64,000 nt of DNA from Toxoplasma gondii ME49 (lineage: Eukaryota; Apicomplexa; Conoidasida; Eucoccidiorida; Sarcocystidae): positions 62,001-126,000 of the forward strand of contig NC_031470.1 in assembly GCF_000006565.2 (NCBI RefSeq). The letters are read 5' to 3'. The position numbers and the translations under genes are program-made. The notes beneath the pieces were generated by a model. That model ran no database searches, had not been told where the DNA came from, and saw only the letters and a program-made list of their open reading frames with translations. Below, one piece after another: positions 26,901 through 37,000 of the stretch; the first letter of the stretch is position 1, and every line of letters starts with the position of its first letter.

Positions 26901-29328
26901 CGAGGAGCAAAGAGGCTTTGGCCGGAAAGCGCGTCTGTCGAGCCTGTGGGCAGCCAGGTCACATTGCATCGAACGTGGTAGGTTTTGTTTGTGCGAAGAG
27001 GAGCATGTATCTGTCGTTTTTTTCAGTGTGTCTTGTCTCTTTCTGCCTCACTTCTCTCACTCGTTCTCTCTACTGCGACCTCTCAGTTCTGTGCTCCTCC
27101 AAGATAGATCATCGCGTTTTTTTAGGCTGCCACCGCCGCTCTGGACGGTCTTGCATCTGCACAGCCTGTCAGATTTACTCTCTGCAGCGTTTACCATCTA
27201 GGACAGACCTGAACGTGACTCTTGCAGACTCCTTCGACGCATGCGCCGGCTCTCAGATTGCTTCGCTTTGCTCTGTGTCGAAAGTTCTTCTTCAGGCGGT
27301 TGATTTCTGACGACACTCCCTGACGCATGCACTTCATCTGACCGGCTGTGTTTCCACTTCTGTCTCGTCGGCCGAGAACTGTTTCCAGATTCGTGCCGAG
27401 TTGCTGTAGCGGTCGAAGTGGAATTCGCGCGTTTGTGTCTCCTCATTCAGGTCGTTCGCGTTTCGTTGTATCTTGCGTTTTTCGAAAGGAAAGAAGAGCA
27501 CTGAAAACTCTTTTGGAGTTGCATTACTTGGAGTTCGTGGTGAAGCCTCTTCTCAAATCCTGCTTTCTTCTCAAATGTCCTGGTTTCACCGCTTCTCAGA
27601 ACTGTCCGCTGTACAGTGGGCCGAAGCGTCCTGCGGCGGCGCTGACGCCTCCGCCGCCAGTGAAGAAGCGCAGAAAAGAGAACCTGCAGCTGGAAGAAGA
27701 CTTGTTGATGGGTCTTTGCCCTGAGGGAGAGAACGAGAGCGAAGTGAACGCGTTCGGTCTGTCGCAGACGTCTGGCACGCCTGGGCGACAACGCGCGGGT
27801 GGCGCAGCTTCTTCGGGAGGGCGAGGGAGGTCCGCGCGCGGGGCGGTTTGGGAGGAAGAGGACGAGTTCGGGGACGCAGCTTCTTCTCTCGTTTCTTACT
27901 CGAGAAGGCGCGCTGGAACTCGAAGTGCAGGCAGCATTGCGGACGGGCACACGCAGTTTTTCGGTGGAAAAGCTGGCGAAGCTGGTGGGCGGAAGAAGGC
28001 GAGTCGCAGGCGCGGCGCGGGAGGCGGAGGCGGCGGCAGAGGCCGGGAGAGCCTGGAAGAAGAAGAAGAGAGGACGCAAGACGAAGAAGACGAAGAAGAA
28101 GAGAGGTGGACGCCGGAACGGAACCGCCGCAGTGCCATCGACGAACTCAACATTGCTCTCGCAAGGATCGTCAACGTCGTTCTCCAGCAACAGATCTTCA
28201 AGGTGACAAACAGAGACAGACAAACACGGTTCGGGGGGCCGCGACGGAGTTGTGCGACGGGGGGGACGATGCGGTTCGAAGCGCCTGGCACAGAGAACTG
28301 CTTGCAGACGAAAAACAAGCACGAACTGTGGCCTCCACAGGGGAGGGTGCGGGGCAGTAGACACTTTCAGAGAGGCGACGGAAGAGAGCACAGGGGAAGG
28401 GATGTCGACCATTTGGTGTGAGAGAGACGTTTTTGTCCATGTGCGAAGGTCTCGATGATTCCTCAGAGACTGACAGGTAGACAGTGATACGTAGAGATAG
28501 ATATGCGAACGGAGTAGGTAAAGAAATACGAGGTAGATCAGGTGGAGATGCAGGGTAGACCGAAAGATAGATCAAGAGAGTCATCGTAAGATGGAGATAG
28601 GCCGACACAGAAGTCGAAGGAGGAGGGTTTGAGGCTTCAAGTTTCCCTGCGTGCCTCTGCGAGCGATTTCTCGTGGCGGTGCTTCTCTTCACCTTTTCCT
28701 TCAAAGGAAAGTTCGATTCAAGTACTGCTTCGAGGCGCCTTCGTATCTGTGGAGCACGGCTTATTTCCTGCAGATGCGGTTGTTGTGTGTGTGTGTGTGT
28801 GTGTTTCTGCGTCGTTTTCGTCGTAGTTGAGACGCGGGGATTTTTGCATCGTTTTCGGACTTTCTTGGTTGGCTTTGGTCAGGCCGTGTGTCTTCTTCGT
28901 TCGTCTTTTTCCTCATCGTTTGACTTCTTTTTCTCGAGCGTTTTCTGTGCTTTCCGCGTGGACTGCAGCCCTTCTGGCAGAGGGTGGACGAACGATACGC
29001 GCCGAACTACTACCGAGTGATCGCGAATCCGATGTGGCTGCAAAAGATCGCGAGCAAGTGCAAGCAGCGGGAGTATGTGTCGGGAGAGCAGTTTCTCGCC
29101 GATGTCCGCTTAGTGGTGACGAACTGTTTCCTGTTCAATCCTCCAAACTCTCCGAGTGCCTGGCTCCGAGAGCGAGCAACGAATCTGGAGGAAACCGTGC
29201 GGCAGAAATTCGAGGAACAGAGGGCGACGGTCGCGGAGTGCGAAGCCGTCATTATGAGTCACGGCGTCGGGATCACTGGAATGGCCGCCGACGGGGTGGC
29301 GGCTCACATGGGCTACCCGATGATGTGA
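12442..29328 (+). CDS. TAF1: TFIID subunit TAF1 (TAFII250) with zinc knuckle and C-terminal bromodomain
   Basis: Modelled exons: 12442-16145, 16580-16913, 17310-17498, 17920-18067, 18777-18947, 19684-19915, 20294-20671, 21104-21389, 22181-22410, 23027-24416, 24857-24967, 25908-26060, 26885-26977, 27600-28202, 28969-29328; phases close and give about 2793 residues. TAF1 is the TFIID scaffold that binds TBP and promoter DNA in the nucleus. Residues about 1517-2100 carry the TAF1 core (DUF3591): [11 protein letters not shown] and FHRP in exon 6, [11 protein letters not shown] in exon 7, [12 protein letters not shown] in exon 9, [14 protein letters not shown] in exon 10. Exons 13-14 join to a C-x2-C-x4-H-x6-C knuckle, as in animal TAF1. 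A single bromodomain (about 2650-2770) ends the protein; human TAF1 has two. Exon 1 encodes 1234 residues of Ala/Ser/Pro-rich sequence with an acidic patch near 1006. Least certain are exons 2-5: they have no recognisable homology and alternative sites exist (donor at 18010, acceptor at 18773). The N-terminal exon could belong to a separate gene, but the phases join. Confidence 0.88.
12736..12819 (+). repeat. 7-residue coding tandem repeat in TAF1 exon 1
   Basis: Four 21-bp units encode [21 protein letters not shown] and QAPGAPH. The middle two are identical in DNA. The array lies at about residues 99-126 of the long N-terminal exon, in Pro/Ala-rich sequence that is probably disordered. Confidence 0.85.
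16914..17309 (+). other. Probable GC-AG intron (TAF1 intron 2)
   Basis: Exon 2 has no good GT donor before its frame runs into a (TA)n block. At 16911-16919 the sequence CAG|GCAAGA fits the consensus of GC-AG introns, and the phase-0 junction reads into exon 3 at an acceptor CTTCTCAG|GAGGAAG. A weak GT donor (GAA|GTCCCT at about 16893) is in the same phase and would remove seven residues more. Confidence 0.5.
16975..17206. repeat. (TA)n microsatellites in TAF1 intron 2
   Basis: Two long TA runs, about 16975-17008 and 17152-17206, flank a short TATG-rich stretch inside the intron. Confidence 0.9.
17543..17592. repeat. Hexanucleotide repeat GAGGCA/GAGGTA
   Basis: A run of hexamers alternating GAGGCA and GAGGTA lies just after the donor of TAF1 exon 3, in the intron. 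Confidence 0.85.
19332..19430. repeat. 30-bp perfect tandem repeat built on TA/CTGT units
   Basis: Two identical 30-bp copies sit at 19361-19390 and 19391-19420, preceded by irregular TATC/TATA sequence. They lie in the intron between TAF1 exons 5 and 6. Confidence 0.9.
20784..20945. repeat. (TA)n microsatellite in TAF1 intron 7
   Basis: Three TA-rich blocks separated by TGCATG-containing sequence lie between the exon ending at 20671 and the one starting at 21104. Confidence 0.9.
21584..21700. repeat. TATC/(TA)n microsatellite in TAF1 intron 8
   Basis: Mixed TATC and TA units follow the exon that ends at 21389. The rest of this intron is unremarkable pyrimidine-rich sequence. Confidence 0.85.
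22796..22960. repeat. AT-only microsatellite in TAF1 intron 9
   Basis: About 165 bases of TATAAA and TA units lie shortly before the acceptor of the largest core exon (23027-24416). Confidence 0.9.
26640..26752. repeat. TACA/TATG microsatellite in TAF1 intron 12
   Basis: Tandem CATACATA and TATATGCA units, then TTTA units, lie in the intron before the zinc-knuckle exon. Confidence 0.9.
26885..27649 (+). other. Split zinc-knuckle coding segment of TAF1 (exon 13, intron, start of exon 14)
   Basis: Exon 13 (26885-26977) ends with [14 protein letters not shown] and exon 14 opens with NCPLY. Joined at the GTG|GTAGGT donor they give C-x2-C-x4-H-x6-C, the same spacing as the human TAF1 knuckle. 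In animals this module binds promoter DNA. The spacing fixes the donor, because the other possible cut (three bases earlier) would shorten the H-to-C gap by one. Confidence 0.85.
28120..29220 (+). other. TAF1 bromodomain coding segment
   Basis: The first helix is encoded at the end of exon 14 ([15 protein letters not shown], before the donor at 28203). The rest is in the last exon from 28969: [15 protein letters not shown] and PMWLQKI form the ZA loop and helix A. The BC-loop asparagine that contacts acetyl-lysine is kept in [10 protein letters not shown], with Phe where Tyr is usual. About 50 residues follow with no second bromodomain. Confidence 0.85.
28786..28804. repeat. (GT)n microsatellite in TAF1 intron 14
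   Basis: About nine GT units in the last TAF1 intron, some 165 bases before the final acceptor at 28969. Confidence 0.85.
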
Positions 29329-30718
29329 AACACGGGGGACGCTGCGAAAATCGGTACATTTCGACCGAACGCGTCTGTCTGATGGTCTAAAGCGTTTCTG
29401 CCGCGCGAAAAAAAACGAGTGGCAAGAGGTTTTCACGGCCAAGAAAAACGTTTGGTGTTTTGGGGGTGGCAGGGTGAAAGAGGGTTCGAGAGCGGCACAA
29501 GAGGAACGGTGTAAATAAAGGGTAAGGCAAGCGAAAGGAGAAACTCTTGTCTCACGTTGCAACTGGAGAGCGGACGAAAGGAACGAGACGTGCTGTGTAA
29601 GTATCGAAGTTCTGGAAGGAAAAGGAACTTTTGCCCTGGGAACATATCTCACACTGTCCAACTTCTGCGGGCTCGACGGGACCCTCTTGAACTGTCAAAG
29701 TCGACAGTCCTCGAGCACCATACGTTCTCAAGTTCCAGAAATTGTCATACAGGTGGAGAGAGACACAAACGGAATTTCGTGCGAATCGGTTTTCTTCTTT
29801 CCTGAACCTAAGCGCCTCTGAATGGCTGCTGAAAAATGTGGCAAAAAAAGTGATTTTTCTTCTAAGCAGCGCCACGCTAGTGGACCGCTACACAGCTTGA
29901 TTTTCAAGGCGTATCTAACTGCCGAAGCAGAGACAAATCTTTTCCCTGTGAACGGGACAGCCGCGTTCTGTCGCTGTGAGGGGGAAGATCCTCTTTGGCC
30001 GGAAGAGGAGTCAGGCGCAGCCACAACAGGCACTCCTCCACATTGATGGTCTGCTGAATTAGTGAAGTGTCATTGCCACTGACAGTAGAGAGGTGCACTC
30101 CGCAAGTCGGCCGTTAGTCGAAAAAGGAACTTTCTCGGAGTGTCATGGCTTTTTAACTCTCAAGCAGGTGTGAAGAGTACGTCTGCGTGGGCGTGGGTGA
30201 CTCAGAGGGGAAACCGGCGTTTGCCCTTTTTCAGAGACTGGAAATAAATGATGGCGAGACCTATCTTCCTCGTGCAACAGGAGTTGCACTCATTGTATCT
30301 CGGAGACAGGCGAATTGCAGGCGTTTTTCATTCGACGCTTTTGTGTTCGGCTGGAACTTGTGTCTGAAACTGCCAACATGCTGGAAGAAGCAGCGTGTAC
30401 CGACCGATCTATCAGCTGAAGTTCAAGGTACCGTCCGACTGTGTCGGACAGTACTGCGGGGTATGGCGTTGCCGAAAGAGGGCAGAGGATGCGAATAAAA
30501 AGAACCGGTGGTTTGTTAGTATTCATGTCACCCCTTGTTAGGCTAGGCTAAACTATCTGGTATTCGAGTTTTAACTACCCTAATATTCATTCCCGATTCT
30601 TTTTCGCGGCATTTGCTCTGCAGAGTATGGACAAAGGGTATTTTATGTGATTCCGAGTCGTTCGCTTAGGGGTTCATCCCGTTGATTATCAAGTAGCACA
30701 CCCGCTCGATTACGATTT

Positions 30719-31063
30719 CTATAACTGCAAAACGTCATGACCACAGTAGTGTCTTCCAAGAACCTCCTCCTCCAGGATATCTCGGCGGTTCGCCTCTACT
30801 CCCAATATGCTCTCGCTACTCCAGGTGCGGTGGCAACGAATCGCTTCCTCAGCGGTGCTCCCGATGATGAATGACAAAGCCGTCAACTCTTTTGCCGGAA
30901 GAGAGAGAGTGCGGCGGCACACATGAAAGCTCACCGTAGCAATAGAAACCGGAATCTCTACATTCTCCCTGGGTGTGGAACCTGTCCATTTTGTGACAGC
31001 ATCGACACACCACCCTTTAGAGCACCCAGGAATTCGGCTTATATTCGGGCACATCCGGCACAC
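30719..31063 (-). CDS. Isolated 114-codon ORF of unknown status
   Basis: This ORF reads from ATG at 31063 to a stop at 30719. Its composition is varied (Cys, His, Trp, Ile, Val, Glu), unlike the Ser/Arg/Leu-rich noise frames around it, and it begins MCRMCPNISRIPG. I recognise no domain. It could be a small gene, an exon of an unseen - strand gene or a decayed element; its first bases include a 20-bp word also found in a TAF1 intron. There is no splice or expression evidence. Confidence 0.2.
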   Translation of the reverse strand: MCRMCPNISRIPGCSKGWCVDAVTKWTGSTPRENVEIPVSIATVSFHVCRRTLSLPAKELTALSFIIGSTAEEAIRCHRTWSSESILGVEANRRDILEEEVLGRHYCGHDVLQL

Positions 31064-33008
31064 GTCCGGGGCACGGTGTAAGGCGGCGCTGGACTTCGGC
31101 TAAAGACGTCTGCAGAGCGAGGGAAGCGTCGCTGCAAGCGTCTGGGCCGGACGGTTGACTGAATCAGGTCCTTTTTTCGCTTGTCGTGTGTATCTCTGCG
31201 AGTTTTCTTGACCGCAACTGTCACGGCTTGCTGCGTTTCAGGTGCTGCGTAACGGCCAACGGAGCAGGACGAATCTCGCACGCGAACGTCAACACGGAGA
31301 GGCGGGAGCGCTGTTCGCCGTCCAGCGCAAGGCGCTTTCGCGAATCTCGTCGTGTTTTCTGGCGTTCTCTCATTCAGAGGAAAAGCTAGTTCACGGAGCG
31401 CGTTCTACGTAGGGGTCCAGCAGAGAGCTACCCCTTCGGACTGTGATCTGTGTCCTTCACGAGCGCGGGAGGTCCCGGAACTCAACCGCCCAGGAGACGC
31501 CTCCACAGTGTGGTTAGCTCTCGAAATCGCCTCCGGCAGAACGACTGGACTTGCGGGTTTTGCGGTTTCCTTTTCACTGGGCAAGACTCGCGGCGAGTTC
31601 GTCATCCCCGTTCCTGCCGACAGACACCTGCAAGAACTCGCGAATTCCTGACTGCACACAGCCAGCTTAGCCTGTGGCGCGCGGCCGAGACCCACAGGTT
31701 TTACACACCGGTACTGCGCGCGTTCGTGAAGAGAAACTCCCGGTTCCGCGACCCGAGGGCGAAACTGCAGCGAAAGCGTGATAAAGTGACACGGATGTCG
31801 CAGTCCCGTGTCAAAGCCCTCTGCATTTTTCGGAGCGGCTCTCCGCGTCGGTAGCCCCCAAGACTGCGCGTCGCTCGTGCCTGTGCCGCGGTCTCGGGGT
31901 TCCTGGCTCTCTGTCCCCTTTGCTGTTTTAAATGCATTTTTGGGAGCATTTCTGCGTGCGAGAGTGGGGCTGAGCCTCGAAAAACGGAAACCCAGTGCGT
32001 TTCCCGCCGTGGAGAACGGGGCCCGCGCGTTCTGAAAAGACGAGGCCGAGTTTCTGTGTCTGTGGAAACGCGAAGCGCGCGCGTTTCTGAAGTGTGACAA
32101 ACAGACTTTTAGGCTTTTCGGGCTTGTTTACGCGGTATCTTCCGGATGCGCTCCAGTGTTTAGCTACGCATGTTCCCGGCTGTGGCGCCTCCGGTTGCTG
32201 CACAGCGCGTTGCGTTTGCGTCCGACTTTGCCCTCCTCTTTCAGCCAAAAGCGGGAGGCTGGTATATCTGTGAATCCGCGCTTCTGTAGCTTTCCAAGGA
32301 ATCGCCAGGAAACGCGAGGATCGGTTCCGCAGCGAAGAAGAGGAGGTTGCGACACCGAAGCTGTGGACCGCGGAGCTGTTGACGGTTCTCTTCGGCCCTT
32401 TCGATAACTTTTTTTTCCGTAGACACCTGTTTGAGACGACCCGTCGCGAAAGAGTCAAAGCGGGCAGAGAGAACCCCGGGAGAAGATGTCTGTCGTGGCC
32501 ATCGGGAGAGTTCGCCAGGTCCGAGCGCGAACTCGTTTTCTCCCCTCTGTGCTTTTTCGACGCTTTCTCGCGAACGCCTTTCGTCCGTTCCGGCTTTCTG
32601 CGAACCTCCTCTCTAAAAGCGTTTCCACGCTCCCAGCGTTCCCTCCTGGCGGCGCTGCGGAGGGTCTCCCCCTACGCAAGTCAGATGTGCGTCAGCTCGG
32701 ACTCTTCGACTGCAGAAGTTTCTGAAAACGCGCCTCGAGAAGGCGCGTTTGTTTTGTGGACGTGCGTCTTGCGTCCTGAACTGCACGCTGCATTCGAAGA
32801 GTCTTCGCGTACACTCCGCTCCACGAGTGGATTTCTGCGCCTCTAGGCCCGCAGATCTCTCTCCTTTTGTGGCAGTGTTGAAGCAGCTCGTTTGCGGAGA
32901 CGCGTGTGTGTTCCTGAATTTATTTTTATCGCTTTTCCTCTCAAAAAGGGCGGCGAGCTGGACGCATTCGCACCGCCAGTGCGCTGAGGTGGAGACAGCC
33001 ACCCCCGG

Positions 33009-33016
33009 TGCATGCA
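33009..33016. promoter_or_regulatory. TGCATGCA motif upstream of the PI4K-like kinase
   Basis: One palindromic TGCATGCA word lies about 1.08 kb before the proposed start codon. It matches the known Toxoplasma cis element, but the word is frequent in this genome type, so the assignment is weak. Confidence 0.15.
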
Positions 33017-33885
33017 TATTTGGTTCGTGAACGCCCTTTTTCCGTCCGAGAGACAGAGAGTCCCGTCTGCTCCCTCGGTGCGGCCTTCCCTCTCGCATTC
33101 TTCCTCCCCGATCTTCTTTTGACGCAATTGTTTCTCGACGCCTGTCTTTCCAGAGAGCTTCACGAGGAAAAAGGTTTCTTCTCATGAGACGTCTCCTTGC
33201 TGCGCGACTCAGCAGACGGAAACTCTCCCTCCCTTCCTCGCTGGAGAGAGTCTCTGCAGTCTGCTGTCCTTCGCAGCCAGGACTTCGCGTCCTCTCCGCT
33301 CTCGTCGCAGTGTTCCGGCAGAAAAAGAGGCGCTTCGGTGAAACGGAGTTGCGGCTCTGAACGCGACGGGGAAGCCTTGTGTGCTGCGCCGTTGGTTTCG
33401 CGTTCTTCAGGTCCTCGTTACCCAGAAGAACAGAAGCTTCCGCGAACAAAGAAACTACAGATTTCCTCAGGGACTCTTCGCCTGTTGATGCGCGGCGTTG
33501 TTCGCCCCGCGCGAGTCAAGCGAGTCTTTCTGCCCAGCGTCTTCCGCGTTCGTCGCCTTCGTGATCTTCGGCTGCTGCGTTCTCCCTTGCGAGTGTGACT
33601 CTCTCCTCGCAGGGGAGGAACAGAGGAGGAGCGCTGCGTAGCGCAGGTGCCTGCGTCTCTCGTTTTTCGTCGAATGGCTTTTTGCCTCTTCTGCCATTGC
33701 CAGTTCCTCCCTTCTGCACAAACCGCCCGAGTTGGCGCAGACACACACAGGGTCCAGTCGCCAGTTGGAATTCGAGGATTCCTCGAAAGGGGGAGTCGTT
33801 TGTCCTCATCTTCGTTCTCCCCGTTCTGTGTGTCTCCATTCCGTTCTCGTCGGTGTTCTTGCCCGGTTTCCGCCGCGCGCGTCTG

Positions 33886-33962
33886 AGAAGATTGCGCGTC
33901 TGAAGAAGATTGCGCGTCTGCTCTCTTCTTGAGGGACGACTGCTCTCTTCTTGAGGGACGAC
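33886..33962. repeat. Two short adjacent tandem duplications in the kinase leader
   Basis: A 17-bp unit GAAGATTGCGCGTCTGA and then a 22-bp unit based on CTCTCTTCTTGAGGGACGA are each present twice in direct succession, ending about 130 bases before the proposed ATG of the PI4K-like kinase. Confidence 0.85.
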
Positions 33963-34094
33963 GGAGACAGAGCGCAGGTGCAGAGAGGAAGCGGCGCGTC
34001 TCTCTCGCGGTGTTTCTCGCAGAGCGATACGTCGCAGGCGGAGTCTGTTCGTCGCCTCGAGTTCGGCCTCGCTCTTCGTCGGGAACGGTTCTCC

Positions 34095-37000
34095 ATGGCT
34101 TGCGCGAAAATGGGGGAGGGTGGAGGCGCCGCGCCAGCAGCCTCTGGGGGCCTCGCCTCGCACCCTCTCTACTATTACAGCACACACAACGCGTTGCGCG
34201 CGGCAGAGGGCGCCGAGAACTTTTTTCCTGTCACCTTCGTCGAACTGCATGGAACGCGTACCTGCAAGATCAACGTGTATCCGTTCTGCGACGTGCAGAT
34301 GGTCAAGCGAATTCTCCTCAAAAAAATGAACCTCTCGAGCTGCATGAAGGTAAGGAAACTCCGAGACGTGAGTACCGCTGCCTCTGCCTCTGCTGCGTCG
34401 AGCGAGCGCTTCTGCTTCTGCCGCTGCTTCTGCCTCTGCCGCTGCTTCTGCCTCTGCTTCTGCCGCTGCTGCTGCCTCTGCCTCTGCTGCGTCGAGCGCT
34501 TCTGCTTCTGCCTCTGCTTCTGCTTCTGCCGCTGCTTCTGCCTCTGCTGCTGCCTGTGCTTCTGCCGCTGCTTCTGCCTCTGCTTCTGCTTCTGCCTCTG
34601 CTGCGTCGAGCGCTTCTGCCTCTGCTGCCGCTGCCTCTGCCTCTGCTGCCGCTGCCTCTGCCTCTGCCTCTGCTGCTGCCGCTGCCTCTGCCGCTGCCGC
34701 AGAGATCTGAAGCGTTGCCCTCACGTAGGGACGCGTCGGCGTCGTGCGTTCCACGGTGCCGTTGCGTTCAGTGTGGTGCCGTGAGTGAACGACGAGGACG
34801 AACGGCTTTTCTTGTCTCAGGTCCGCGACATCCGACTGCTCTACAAAGGCAGCGAACTGCCGAACTGGAGACTGATGAACATCTTCACAGATGCGCCGCT
34901 CAAGAAACTGCACTGGAGCATTCGCAGCGACAACATGCGCGCGTCCATTCGCCCGCTCGTCAGCCAACAAAAACTCCGTGGAAGCCTCATCCAGGTCATT
35001 GAAGAGGTACAAAACGAAGCAATGCAAAAACCTGGGGGGAAATGCAAAAGAGATGCAAGACACAAAAAACAGGGATTCCAGGCAACTCTCCCATCCCCAT
35101 CATTCTCTTTCACCATTTCATCACAAGTACATACATGCATATATATATATATATATATGTACATGTATATATACATAAATATATATATATATGTGTGTAA
35201 GAGTGCATATTATTGCATATATTGGTGGTATCTAGACATACAGATTCGTTGTTCTATCATGCATACATTTACATACATGTTTAGATGTATATATGTTGTA
35301 GATTTATGTGTGGGGTTCATCTGCATAGCTCATGTAGTTGCTTTCTTGAGTTTTCGAATCGAAGTGCACATACGTTGGTCCAGTGTCTTTGCTGGATTTT
35401 TGATTTTTTTCCGGACAGCGGTGCGAGCTCTCCGTCTCTTTGCAGCCGCATGCACTGCGTCCAAAACCTGCCTGTGTTTTCCCTGCATGCGCTGTTTGCG
35501 TTGCATTCGCCTTCTCAGGTGAAACTCGGTTTTCGCAGAAACGTCGCCCCCAAGCTGACGATGGACGGCACTGGAGGAACGTACATCCTCTTTGATGCGC
35601 GTCGCCGGCCGGTCGGAATTTTCAAGCCTGAGGTGAGCTTCGAGCGCTTTGGCTCAGAGAGTCTTCGTCATTTTCTATGCAAGTTATCGCGTCTTTCTCT
35701 TTTACTCTGCATGACTTGCGCGTCTCTTCTCGAGTCTCTTTCACCTCCTCTCATCCTCTGCAGGCACACGTTCTCCTGCTCTCCCTGCTCTCTTTCCTTC
35801 CTGGACCTCGTTCTGTCTCTCTTTTCTTTCCTCGCTTCCTCGTTTTTCGCAATTTCTCTCGCATGCTTCGTGTCTCGCGGCCGTTTCCTTTTTTCGCCTC
35901 TTCGTCTTTTTCCTCAATTCCCTCTGCCTTCTTTTTTCGATCCGCAGGACGAGGAAGCGTTTGCGCCGTGCAATCCAAGAGGCTACGAGGGACGCATCGG
36001 CCAAGCTGGTAAGTTTTCTCTCTCGATGGCTCAAGCACAGGAAAATGCACTTCCACATTTACATGTATGTATAGATGTATTGATATGCATGACAGGTACG
36101 TAGGTGTAGATATATTCTATATGCAATTTCATACATGCAGATACATAAAAATCGAGATAAAGACAGGCATTCATATACATATTTTTGTATATCAATAGAA
36201 AGGGAGACCACGGAGACTGTGTATATGTCGTGAGTCTGTGTTCTGTATGATGATGGACATCGCGATTGTGAAAGGCGGTAGGCGCATGTCACTGTATTCG
36301 TATGTGTGCATTTCATATGCATGTTTCTACATGTATGTATCTTGGAGAGATGATTCGAGGAGAGCTGTGTTGTCTTTTCTTCAGGTTTTCGAGGAGGCGT
36401 TTTGAGTGGAGAGGGAGCAGGGCGAGAGTACGCCGCTCATATTTTGGACTCCCTGTACAACTGTCCCGCTGGCATTCCTCCGACGACGATGGTGGAGGCA
36501 TGTCATCCTGCTTTCTGCTACAAATCTCCCGTCCAAGTGCGTCTTCAGAAAAAGCTTTTTGCCATGAGGGCGCAGTCCTCCTCTTCGCAAACTCCTCCCT
36601 CTTGCCACAGAGCCTGGAACGCGACCGAGAGGACGCACGGCGCTGGGACGGGTCTCGAGGGAGAGAGAGAAGGAGACATATATAGGACAGACGTACAGAG
36701 CATACATGCAGATCATATACAGAAAGGAAGCCGCAGAGGCCTGCGTACAGAGTATACATACAGATAGAGAGAGGACATGTGGAGATAGAGCACAAGACAG
36801 AGGCCTGTGTACACAGTGGACTTTAAGATAGAGGGAGGGAGAGACGGAGAGGAAACAGGAAAGAGGGGAAGGGATATCGATACGTTGAAGTGAATGAAGA
36901 AGAGTGAGTCTTTGCTTGTATGTGTGAAGCGGTACTTCTTTTGTTCTGCATGCATGTCGACTTTTCCACGTGCAGTGTCAAGGTTTGGATTTTCTCCGTT

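Larger units (their letters stand above)
29329..34094. other. Intergenic region between TAF1 and the PI4K-like kinase
   Basis: About 4.8 kb between two + strand genes. The left part should be the TAF1 3' UTR and the right part (from about 32.1 kb, GC-rich and TTT/CGC-rich) the leader and promoter of the kinase. The stretch from 30.5 to 31.1 kb has lower GC and an isolated - strand ORF at 30719-31063. Tandem duplications lie at 33886-33962 and a TGCATGCA word at 33009. I find no gene I can support firmly. Confidence 0.55.

Noticed and set aside
27447..28412. 321-codon - strand ORF opposite TAF1 exon 14
   Set aside because: It is a Ser/Leu/Phe-rich shadow of a charged exon that begins with the knuckle Cys and ends with the first bromodomain helix.
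33516..35063. 515-codon - strand ORF rich in Ala/Glu
   Set aside because: Most of it is the reverse reading of the TCTGCC/TCTGCT repeat and of the first two kinase exons. The + strand exons carry recognisable ubiquitin-like and kinase content with matching splice sites.
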